From: DASTPP01 sp035762175
GTDB taxonomy: Bacteria; Myxococcota_A; Polyangia; Polyangiales; Polyangiaceae
Assembly (NCBI GenBank): GCA_035762175.1
Contig: DASTPP010000034.1
Location: 1 to 19,370 of the forward strand
DNA: 19,370 nucleotides
Direction: 5' to 3'
Shown piece by piece: positions 11,817-18,499 of the stretch. A model generated the notes under the pieces. It was not told the origin of the DNA and did not search any database. It saw nothing but the letters and a program-made list of their open reading frames with translations. The stretch's first letter is position 1. Every line of letters starts with the position of its first letter. The translations under genes were made by a program, and so were the position numbers.

Positions 11817-12140
11817 CTAGTTGCCGCGGGCCCCCCGGCCCGGGCGCCGCGCGGCCTTCGGCGCCTCCGCTTCCGCCTCCGCCGCTGCCCCCGCCGCGCG
11901 GCGCGCCGGCCACGCCGGCCCCGGGCCCGCGAGCGCCCCGGCCACCAGCCGGCGAAAGTAGCGCGCGCCCTCGTCGTCGTGCGTACGCTCGTGCCAATAG
12001 AGCGCGACGGGCACCGGCTCGGCGCCGACGTCGACGATGCAGAGCGGCAAGAGCCGGCAGATCGAGCGGGCGAGCCGCAGCGGCAGGGCGGCCACCAGGT
12101 CGGTCTCGCTCGCGACGATCGCGGCCGCGAGGAACGTCGG
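11817..12140 (-). pseudogene. LysR-family regulator, C-terminal effector-domain fragment
   Basis: The minus strand reads AAAIVASETDLVAALPLRLA, then RSICRLLPLCIVDVGAEPVP, then VALYWHERTHDDEGARYFRR, ending in a low-complexity tail and TAG at 11817-11819. This is the last strand-helix segment of a LysR substrate-binding domain (the 'S-DLVA-LP-RLA' and 'W-ER---D---R-' pattern). The DNA-binding domain and most of the effector domain are missing. Upstream of about 12140 the sequence switches to an unrelated coding-like fragment on the other strand. A minimal ORF starting at Met 12095 would not make a functional regulator. Confidence 0.7.
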
Positions 12141-12222
12141 TTACTACGGCCGCGGCGTGACCGGCCCCGTCTGGGCCAAGCCCCTCGCCGCCTGCCGCAC
12201 CGGCCAGCCTGCGTGGCCGTGA
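12137..12222 (+). pseudogene. Short C-terminal fragment of an unrecognised gene
   Basis: The plus-strand reading NVGYYGRGVTGPVWAKPLAA then CRTGQPAWP and TGA has strong G/C third-position bias and begins where the LysR fragment of the opposite strand stops. It has no start codon of its own. The two pieces meet head-on, so this is a rearrangement junction, not a normal intergenic boundary. Family unknown. Confidence 0.3.
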
Positions 12223-12267
12223 GATTCTATCCTTCGGGACATGCTCTTCAGGTCATCGTTCGAAGCG

Positions 12268-12963
12268 CTAGCCGTCGGCGGGCCCCATGTCCTCGACGCC
12301 GCCGGGGTAGACGAACGAGTCGCGCGGCGAGTAGAAGCTGGCCGCCGGCAAGATCTGCAGCGGCGACGCCGGGCGCAGCGCGTAGACCGGGTGATCCGGG
12401 TCGAGGAACTCGATCGACTGCACCTCGAACTCGTCGACGAGCTCGCCGATGTACGGGTAGTTGCCGCCGACCAGGCGGTCGCCCACGCGGGTCACGTACT
12501 TGAGGTGCCCCGCCACCGTCACGCCGATCTTCTTGCTCACCTTGACCCGGGTGCGGATCAGAGGCTTCCCGTCGACCGTGGTCGTGGCCGTCAGCGTGTG
12601 CGCGTGCAGGTCGAGCTCGGTGCTGCCCGGGCTGGCCGGCACCCCGCGCTCGGCCGCGTAGGCGCGCACGATCGGCGACGAGTTGAAGTAATGCGTGAAG
12701 AACCGGGCCGGCGTCGCGCCGTCGGGCGCGAACGAGTCGAGGTCGAGCCCGATGTAGGTCAGCGAGTAAGCGCCGAAGCCGGTCGTCTGCTCCGCCGAAT
12801 CGACGACGTACTGGTTCATGTAGATGGCGCCGTTCGACGCCGGACGCAGCGCGGGCGGCAAGAACGTGCGGCACGCGGCCGGATCTGCGGGGACCCAGCT
12901 CGTATAGAGCATCCGGCTGTTGATGACGAGCTGAGGCGCGGCGAGCTGCGGAATTTCAGTCAT
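12268..12963 (-). CDS. Acetoacetate decarboxylase-like family protein
   Basis: A complete 231-residue gene starting at ATG 12963, preceded by a purine-rich AAGAGAAAGAGA ribosome-binding region. The layout WVPADPAACRTFLPPALRPA, then GAYSLTYIGLDLDSF, then STELDLHAHTLTATTTVDGK, and VKVSKKIGV (about residues 141-149) resembles the acetoacetate-decarboxylase fold, in which a lysine pair in the middle strand is catalytic. Lys144/Lys145 are the candidates here. The resemblance is moderate, and the true substrate could be another beta-keto acid or none. The gene stands alone; the region 12964-13170 upstream carries direct repeats of CGCGGCCACGCCC (13058 and 13129) and no gene. Confidence 0.5.
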   Translation of the reverse strand: MTEIPQLAAPQLVINSRMLYTSWVPADPAACRTFLPPALRPASNGAIYMNQYVVDSAEQTTGFGAYSLTYIGLDLDSFAPDGATPARFFTHYFNSSPIVRAYAAERGVPASPGSTELDLHAHTLTATTTVDGKPLIRTRVKVSKKIGVTVAGHLKYVTRVGDRLVGGNYPYIGELVDEFEVQSIEFLDPDHPVYALRPASPLQILPAASFYSPRDSFVYPGGVEDMGPADG

Positions 12964-13171
12964 GATGTCTCTTTCTCTTGCTCCCCAAAGACTGCGAGCG
13001 TCGCCAGCTTAGGCAGTCCGCGTCACGATGAAAAGCGCCGGCAGCGCGCGCGGCCACGCCCGCCGATCCGGCTGCGCGCGCGCCCGCACGACCTCCGATC
13101 GGGGAATCGATCGCGGGCCGAGGGCTCGCGGCCACGCCCCGCGATTTCGCCCGGCGAGCGCAGACTGTGAT

Positions 13172-13193
13172 GATTGCGGCAGGGGCCGCAATC
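13172..13193. terminator. Perfect 9-bp stem hairpin after the FAD-subunit gene
   Basis: GATTGCGGC (13172-13180) and GCCGCAATC (13185-13193) form a perfect stem with a 4-base loop. It begins 4 bases after the stop codon of the minus-strand FAD-subunit pseudogene (TGA at 13197-13199). No U-tract follows on the minus strand, so it is a terminator-like hairpin, not a classical intrinsic terminator. Confidence 0.4.
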
Positions 13194-13196
13194 GCG

Positions 13197-14087
13197 TCAC
13201 CTGTCGGCGGCCGCCAGCCCCTCGATGGCGCGGCGCGTGTACACGCGGATCATGTCGCGCCGGTACGCCGCCTCGTAGGGCACGTTGTCGAGCGGCTTGC
13301 ACTGCGCGTAGGCGGCGTCGGCGACCATCCGCGCCACGGCGGGGTCGCCGAGCTTCTTGCCGACGACGTCGTCGAGCTTGCTCAGGGTGCGCGGCTTGGA
13401 GCCGAGCACACCGACGACCACCTTTCCTGCGGCGACGGTCGCCTCGTCCTCGCCGAGGTCGAAGCGCAGCGCCACGCTGACCAGCGGGAAGTCGATGCTC
13501 TTCCGCACCGACCATTTGATAGAATGCGTCCGTCGCGGCCCGCTTCGGCAGCGGCACGCGCAATTCCGTGGTCACCTCGCCCGGCTTGGCGTTGGTGTGC
13601 GCCAGGCCGTCGGCCTTGTAGTAATCCTCGATCGGCAGCTCGCGCACGCCCTCCGGGCCGGCCTGCACGATCGTCGCGTCGAGCGAGATCAGCACCGGCA
13701 CGTTGTCGGAGCTCATCACCGCCACGCAGTTGCAGCCGCCGGGGACCACGTGGCACACGTTGCCCTCCGACTTGAGGCAGCCGCCCCCGAGCGCCTCGCG
13801 CCAGAAGTGGGTCTGGTTGACGTAGCGGCAGCGGGTGTCGAGGTTGACGTTGCCACCGATGGTCCCCATGTTGCGGATCGGCGGGCTCGCTATCGCACCT
13901 GTGCTTTGGGACAGGCTTGGGAAGCGCCGCTGGACCTCCGGGTGCTCGCTCAATTGCGACAGGGGCACCCCGGCGCCGATCCGCAGCACCCCCGCAGCCT
14001 CGTCGAGCGCCACCCCGTGCAGGGCTGTCACTCGGGACAGGCTCACGAGGACAGGCGGCAGCTCTGCCGGGTGCTGCGGCGTCCTTT
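13197..14087 (-). pseudogene. FAD-binding subunit of a xanthine dehydrogenase / 4-hydroxybenzoyl-CoA reductase-type enzyme, 5'-truncated and frameshifted
   Basis: The reading HPAELPPVLVSLSRVTALHG, then GVLRIGAGVPLSQLSEHPEV, IRNMGTIGGNVNLDTRCRY, and after a frameshift KSIDFPLVSVALRFDLGEDE down to TRRAIEGLAAADR, is the medium (FAD) subunit of molybdenum hydroxylases. The loop between LDTRC and NCVAV holds cysteines spaced like the extra [4Fe-4S] loop known from the beta subunit of 4-hydroxybenzoyl-CoA reductase. About 60 N-terminal residues including the first FAD-binding segment are missing: coding sequence starts abruptly at the left end of repeat A4 (14088). A one-base shift near 13519 splits the C-terminal domain off. 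A GTG at 14046 could start a shortened product. No molybdopterin or 2Fe-2S subunit is in the window, so it is very likely non-functional. Confidence 0.8.
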
Positions 14088-14345
14088 TTCGGCATTCGGC
14101 GGCATTTTTTTTTCTACGGTGGCAAACGCCACTTGAAGGCGCCCAAACGCCGGCCTTTGGGGGGGAGGGCGCCTTTAGGGAAGTGAGGCAATTTCAAGCG
14201 TTTGGCAGGTGTCTCAAGCAACGTTTGCCACCGTAGTTTTTTTCAGTGGCAACGGAAGAGACGCGCAGCGTGGCGCCCGCGCCGACCCGAGCGGGCCGGC
14301 CCGACGCGCGCGAGCGCCCGGCCGAGACCCGGTTGGAATACCTAA
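14088..14345 (+). repeat. Dispersed repeat family A, copy A4, split by a MITE-like insertion
   Basis: The left end TTCGGCATTCGGCGGCATTT (14088) and the rest of the element from CAGTGGCAACGGAAGAGACG (14244) to GACCCGGTTGGAATACCTA (about 14344) are separated by a 123-bp insertion. Removing the insertion and one T-run copy gives about 128 bp, the family length. On the minus strand the copy lies between a 3'-truncated LysR gene (right end) and a 5'-truncated FAD-subunit gene (left end). Confidence 0.8.
14114..14236. mobile_element. MITE-like element, 123 bp, with terminal inverted repeats
   Basis: CTACGGTGGCAAACG (14114-14128) and CGTTTGCCACCGTAG (14222-14236) are perfect 15-bp terminal inverted repeats; allowing mismatches they extend to about 23 bp (20 of 23 match). 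The element is flanked by 9 T (14105-14113) and 7 T (14237-14243) in the same orientation, consistent with a duplicated T-rich target. It has no coding capacity and lower GC than its surroundings. It interrupts repeat copy A4, so it arrived later. The transposase family that would move it is not identifiable here. Confidence 0.75.
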
Positions 14346-14976
14346 CGGCCGCGGCGGGCCGGCGCGCCCGCCAGGCGCAGCGCGCCCGCGCTGCGGAGTT
14401 CGTCGTGGTAGGCGACGACCTCGTGCCCGTCGAGCGACCCGCGGGGCGCGCCGCGGCGCGCCAGGTACGCCTCGGACGCGTACAGGCGCAGCTCAAAGTC
14501 GGCCACCTTGCGCACGACGGGCCGCGCGTCCTTCGGGCGCACGGCGCGCACGGCGACGTCGGCCTCGCCGCGCGACAAGTCGACCAGGCGCCAGCCCGTC
14601 TCGACGACGAGTCGATCTCTGGGTGGGCCGCCCTCAGGTCGGCCGCCGCGGGGACGACGAAGTGGTCGGCGAGCGCGTCGGTCGTCGCGACGCGCACCGT
14701 GCCGGCGAGCCTCTGGTCGGCGGCCGCGCCGCGCGCCTCGACCTCGCTCGCCGCCTCGGCCATCGACGCGGCCGCCTGCACGACGCGGCGCCCCGCCGGG
14801 GTGAGGACGAGGCCGCCCGGCCCCCGGCGCAAGAGCGGGCCGCCGAGCGCCCCCTCGAGCGAGGCGAGCCGCCGGCCCGCCGTCGTCTGGTTGACCCCGA
14901 GCGAGCGGGCGGCGGCGGCGAGGGTGCCGTGCCGCGCGACGGCGAGAAAGAAGCGGACGTCGTCCCAGTCGATCAT
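14342..14976 (-). pseudogene. LysR-family transcriptional regulator, frameshifted and 3'-truncated
   Basis: The ATG at 14976 opens MIDWDDVRFFLAVARHGTLA, then ARSLGVNQTTAGRRLASLEG, a typical LysR helix-turn-helix (about residues 15-40), followed by GTVRVATTDALADHFVVPAA of the effector domain. After HPEI the reading moves to another frame (RLVVETGWRLVDLSRGEADV, then VVRKVADFELRLYASEAYLA), so a one-base loss near 14608-14616 is needed. The product stops at TAG 14342-14344, inside the right end of repeat A4, about 80-100 residues short of a normal regulator. It diverges from a PaaI-type thioesterase gene, its probable former target. Confidence 0.8.
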
Positions 14977-15107
14977 GCCCTGCGATTATGCAGCCTGCGA
15001 TGCACATTCGCGCATGAACACGACCGGGGGCCCGGCCCACATTCGTGTCGCGTCGGCCCCGCCCGAGCCCCGGCGGGGGCGGCGAGCCCGAACCGAAAGG
15101 TCAGACC
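14977..15107. promoter_or_regulatory. Divergent promoter region between the LysR and thioesterase genes, with candidate operator repeats
   Basis: CCTGCGAT occurs twice in direct repeat, 15 bp apart (14979-14986 and 14994-15001), followed by ATGC-N8-GCAT (15000-15015), an interrupted palindrome of the type bound by LysR dimers. An AAAGG ribosome-binding site (15096-15100) precedes the thioesterase ATG by 7 bases. Assignment of the repeats as LysR sites is inference. Confidence 0.4.
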
Positions 15108-15544
15108 ATGTCACGACACCTCGAGCGAATGCGGCACGTCATGACCGGCGAGCTGCCCGCGCCCCCATCGCCAAGCAGATCGGCTTTCGCCTCGTCGAGG
15201 TCGGCCCTGGCTTCTCGGTGACCGAGCTCGACGCCGACGCGCGCCACGCCAACCCCATGGGCACGCTCCACGGCGGCGTCCTTTGCGACATCGGCGACGC
15301 GGCCATGGGCATGGCGATGGCGAGCACGCTCGAAGACGACGAGAGCTTCACCACCCTCGACCTCGGCGCCAAGTACTTCAAGCCCATCTGGCGGGCGCGC
15401 CTGCGCGCCTCGGCCAAGGTGGTCAAGCGCACCCGCACGCTCGGGCTCATCGAGTGCGACGTCACCGACGAAAAGGGCAGCCTGGTCGCGCGCCTGCAGT
15501 CGACCTGCATGGTGCTCCGGGGCGAGCAGGCCGCCGGTCGTTGA
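15108..15544 (+). pseudogene. PaaI-type hotdog thioesterase, with one apparent frameshift
   Basis: The ATG at 15108, with a good AAAGG ribosome-binding site, gives MSRHLERMRHVMTGELPAPP. The continuation IAKQIGFRLVEVGPGFSVTE, then NPMGTLHGGVLCDIGDAAMG, LGAKYFKPIWRARLRASAKV and LQSTCMVLRGEQAAGR lies in the next frame. This is the full hotdog fold of PaaI-like acyl-CoA thioesterases, including the GTLHGG...D catalytic region. The shift falls in a run of five C (15162-15166); a sixth C would restore a 146-residue gene. It may therefore be an intact gene with a homopolymer sequencing error, or a recent pseudogene. It diverges from the broken LysR gene. Confidence 0.82.
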
Positions 15545-15680
15545 GGCCGGCGCAGGGCCCGTCCAACCAGGCGGCGTTCGACGAGGCCGCCATCTCCGCG
15601 CCCCGCCGGCGGCGGCCGCGCCGCACCCGACCGACGCCCCGTCGCGGCTCGAGGGGTCGGCCCCCGGGGGCGGAAGAAGG

Positions 15681-15748
15681 CCGACGCCCATGCCCGAGGG
15701 CGCTCCGCCAGGCCATGGGAGGCCTTTCCCGAAACCTCCCCGCGAGAA
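15681..15748 (+). repeat. Dispersed repeat family B, copy B1
   Basis: Starting with CCGACGCCCATGCC and including GGCCTTTCCCGAAACCTCC (15721-15739), this stretch matches 17403-17468 (copy B2); the 22-bp core at 15718-15739 agrees at 20 of 22 positions with 17439-17460. The preceding GGCGGAAGAAGG resembles GAGGCAAGAGCCGG before B2, so the repeat may begin near 15655. The gap from the thioesterase stop (15545) to here has no supported gene. Confidence 0.55.
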
Positions 15749-15836
15749 AGGTTCGCCCCTCCTTGCCGGAGGGTTCGGGCCTCCTTACAGAAAGGTTGGG
15801 TCCGCCCGCCGAGAGGGTTCGCCCCCCCCTTCGGCA
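15727..15836 (+). repeat. 22-bp tandem repeat array, about five units
   Basis: Four 22-bp units start at 15749, 15771, 15793 and 15815, each opening with (A/G)GGTT(C/G)G and closing with a G-A-rich end. A diverged unit precedes them (15727-15748) and a partial one follows (15837). The units are imperfect, directly adjacent and GC-rich. They have no spacers, so this is not a CRISPR. The array lies in the gap before the CPBP protease gene. Confidence 0.65.
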
Positions 15837-15901
15837 AGGGTCGGGCTCACGCCCCCGTGGCGGTGGCGCGCCGTCGGCCCGCCCGATTTGCGTTCGCCTC
15901 G

Positions 15902-16808
15902 ATGTCCGACCCCCCTGACGAAGCGCGAGTTCGGGCAGTTTCTCGCCGTCGCGTTCGCCCTCGGCTACGTGCCGGCGCTCGCCATCGGCGCCGGGACCGC
16001 CGCCGTCGGGCTGGCCCTCTCTTTTCTCATCGCCTTTTCGCCGGCCCTCGCGACGCTGACGAGCGGCGCCGCCCGCCGGGCTGCGCGCGGGTCGCTCCGG
16101 CGGCCCCGCGGCCGGTGGGTGCTGATCGGCATCGCGGTCGGCTGGGGGCTGCATCTGACGCAGGTCGTGGTGTTCGCGGCCGCCGGCCTCGCCCAGTGGG
16201 ACCACGTACGCTTCCCGCTCGCCCGAGATGGCAGCGGCCTCGAAAGGGCCGACCAGATTCACTCGGTCTTGGGCGACGGCCGCCAGCCTTGGGCGCTCTT
16301 CGTCTTCAACCTTCTCGCCTCGTGGGCGCTGCCCGCCTTCGTCGACGGGCTCACGTGGGCGATCGGCGAAGAGCTCGGCTGGCGGGCCGTGTTGCAGCCC
16401 GAGCTCGAGCGGCGCTGGGGGCTGGTGCGGGGCACGGTGGCGACGGGCCTGATTTGGGCGGCCTGGCACCTGCCGGTCAAGTTCGGCGCTGACGACACCC
16501 TGCCGACGGTCGCGAGCACGCTGCTCTTTTTCTCGGCCAACACGATCGCGTCCGCGTTCGCGTTCGGTTGGCTGACGCGTCGCGCGGGCAGCGTCTGGCC
16601 CGCGTCCTTCGCGCACGCCGCCCACAACGCCACCGTCGGGCGGTCGTTCCTGATCTTGCCGGGCGCCGCGTGGTCGACAGGCGCGTATCACCTGGTCGCC
16701 AACCTCGCCTTCGGCGGGCTCTTCGCTTACCTCTCGGCAAGGCAAGCAAGGGGCGTGGCGGCGGCGCCGGCGGGGGCCGCCGAAGGCTACTCGTCGCCGG
16801 CGTCGTGA
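15902..16808 (+). CDS. CPBP-family intramembrane metalloprotease
   Basis: A multi-pass membrane protein of the CPBP (CAAX protease / bacteriocin-processing, 'Abi') family. The three signatures are present: EELGWRAVLQPELERRWGLV (glutamate pair plus Arg), GLIWAAWHLPV (first histidine), and SFAHAAHNATVG (second histidine and Asn). Hydrophobic segments include FLAVAFALGYVPALAIGAG, VGLALSFLIAFSPALATL and LVANLAFGGLFAYL. The reading is in frame from KREFGQFLAV at about 15926 to TGA 16808. The ATG at 15902 (MSDPP) is one frame off and would join if the run of six C at 15909-15914 were seven. If the sequence is correct, initiation must be at a non-ATG codon. The upstream open frame crosses the 22-bp repeats and is unlikely to be coding. 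Substrate unknown. Confidence 0.82.
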
Positions 16809-16849
16809 GCCCCAGCCGGCCAGCAGGGGGCGACGGTCGCGGGCGCCGC

Positions 16850-17155
16850 CGGACGGGCGCTCCGTTGCAGGCGCCGGCGACGTCGTCGATGCCCCCGGCA
16901 GCGTGCGCGATGACGCCGTCGAGGCAGGCCCCCGGCGTCTGGCCGATCGTGGCACCGCACTCGGTCAGTACGCCGCCGGGCAGCTCGTTGCCCGCGAGGC
17001 CACCGCACTCGGCGCGCGCGCAGGCCTCGGCCGGGTCGAACTCGGCGTCCGAGCAGGGCTGCAGGCCGGGCGGAGGCCACCATGGCCCCCCCGCGCGCAT
17101 CGAACAGCACGACGACCGTATTGCCATCTTCGTAGAGGCTCCGGACGAGGATGTT
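16850..17155 (-). pseudogene. Fragment of a Cys-rich, probably secreted protein, truncated at repeat A6
   Basis: Reading away from the left end of repeat A6, the minus strand gives NILVRSLYEDGNTVVVLFDA then RGG. After a shift in a run of seven G (about 17087-17093) it gives GLQPCSDAEFDPAEACARAE, then CGGLAGNELPGGVLTECGAT and GACLDGVIAHAAGG. Regularly spaced cysteines suggest an exported, disulfide-bonded protein, as is common in myxobacteria. No start codon lies inside: the coding signal begins at the repeat. The C-terminus fades out near 16850 without an obvious stop. Family not recognised. Confidence 0.45.
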
Positions 17156-17266
17156 TGCGGCATTCGGCGGCCCTTTCGAGTGCCAGCGGAAGAGACCGGG
17201 CCCCGACGCCCGGGCCGACGCGAACGAGCCGGGCCGACGCGCGCCGGCGCCCAGCCCCGATCGATG
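17156..17266 (+). repeat. Dispersed repeat family A, copy A6
   Basis: The left end TGCGGCATTCGGCGGCCCTT, then GAGTGCCAGCGGAAGAGACC, and the middle GCCCGGGCCGACGCGAACGA plus GCCGGGCCGACGCGC match copies A2-A4. The right end is degenerate (GCGCCCAGCCCCGATCGAT). On its left lies a 5'-truncated minus-strand gene fragment, as at A4. From 17267 to about 17400 I see no gene. Confidence 0.65.
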
Positions 17267-17402
17267 GGGGCGATCTCCCGTGCCAACGGCAGCACCTGCC
17301 TGACGCGCCCACCCCGCCTCGTCGGCTGCTGTCCCGCCCGCACGGCACTCGACCGGCGCCCGTGGCTGCTGGGGACGTCGGCTCCCGCGAGGCAAGAGCC
17401 GG

Positions 17403-17535
17403 CCGACGTCCATGCCTGGGGAGCGCCCCGAAGGGGCAGGAGGTCTTTCCCGAAACGTCCTGCTGCGTTTGATCGGCAGATGGCTGAAGGCGGTCGCCCC
17501 GGAAGCCAGGGATGGGGCCTCCCCGAAAGCTAGGA
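17403..17535 (+). repeat. Dispersed repeat family B, copy B2
   Basis: CCGACGTCCATGCC followed by GGTCTTTCCCGAAACGTCC (17442-17460) matches copy B1. Further similarity (GGTCGCCCC, GGGGCCTCCCCGAAAGC) continues to about 17530, where B1 has its 22-bp units. A small hairpin, GAGGCG/CGCCTC, follows around 17540-17560. Confidence 0.5.
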
Positions 17536-17539
17536 CGCC

Positions 17540-17720
17540 ACGAGGCGGCGTGATGACGCCTCCCGAGCAAGGGGCGAAATGCGCCACCACCTCCGCGGAG
17601 GTTGTCCGCGTGATAGACGACCATCCCCACCGCCGCGAATCGCGTCCGTATCGCCTGAACCAAGTCGACCGAGGGCGGGAGCGCAGGGAGCATGGTCACG
17701 AACGAATCACGGCCGGACAT
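17540..17720 (-). pseudogene. N-terminal fragment of an unrecognised protein, cut off near repeat B2
   Basis: The ATG at 17720 (minus) opens MSGRDSFVTMLPALPPSVDL, then VQAIRTRFAAVGMVVYHADN, with coding-like composition. The frame degrades near 17600 and meets repeat B2. The perfect 14-bp palindrome ACCTCCGCGGAGGT (17589-17602) lies where the coding signal fades. It could be the upstream part of the same gene as the Cys-rich fragment at 16850-17155, with repeats A6 and B2 lying between the parts; this is inference. Confidence 0.3.
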
Positions 17721-18499
17721 CGCCCGAGGGGAGGAAGCAATTCTTCTATCCCTTTGCTCTCACCACCACGCTCGGCAGTCACCAGGCGCGCGCTGCACCA
17801 CCTTCTGTGACGACGGGCGACGTCCCGGGCATCGCGGAGAGTTGGATGCCGCCGTCTTGATTGGCGATCGATGGTTCGGCGCGACACACACCCGGCACCA
17901 AAAGAGCACAATTCACTACTGACGCGCACCATGTTTCCTGCCACTCGCAAAATATCTTGACACATGCGGCACTTTACCCATTCAACCCTACACGTCTGTC
18001 GGCGGTCAGGGGCCTGAAAAACAAGTGGGACGCCAACCCACATCGACCACCCCCCTTCGCGTCACTTGCCTTGACCTACGCTCGACAATGTGCGTCCCCT
18101 TCACGACGAAGCTCCTCACGTCCCCGATGGGCCCTCGCACCGAAGTGTTCACGTGCCGGGCGCGGAACGAGAGCGGGCGAGACGCCGGGAGCGCTCTCGT
18201 CCGAGGGACGTCCGCGGCGGCCACGTCGTCTCGACCGCCGCGTCCGAGCAGGCGGACTGACACGTCCCCCCAAGCGGGACGGTGCCGGCCGTGACGACGT
18301 CCTCGCCCCCCCTCGAGAGAGCGGAGAGTGCGCGGAGCCCGGCTGGCGTGGCGACGCCGAGGCGCGGCGGGTGCGGCGAGAAGTCGACGCACGTTCGAGA
18401 GCCACCTCCCGCCATGGTCGCTTCGCTTCGTTGGCCCCCCCGTCCGCTCGCGCGGGCCGTGGCCCCTCGACTCGTCCCTGCGCTGCTCGCGGCTTTTCG
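17721..18499. other. Stretch without a confident gene; locally less GC-rich
   Basis: The first 330 bases are visibly poorer in GC than the rest of the window, and no reading frame has convincing codon bias. TTGACA at 17957-17962 is an exact -35 hexamer, but the hexamer 17 bp downstream (ATTCAA) is a poor -10. From about 18149 to 18410 a minus-strand frame (PPRLGVATPAGLRALSALSR, then DVVTAGTVPLGGTCQSACSD) has good third-position bias. It may be another gene fragment, but the plus-strand frame sharing its third positions cannot be excluded. Confidence 0.3.

Noticed and set aside
14114..14243. An intrinsic terminator formed by the inverted repeats followed by T7
   Set aside because: The loop would be 93 bases long, and the T-run is present on both sides in the same orientation, which fits an inserted element better.
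15727..15836. A CRISPR array or iteron origin in the 22-bp repeats
   Set aside because: There are no spacers, no cas or rep genes, and the units are imperfect and GC-rich.
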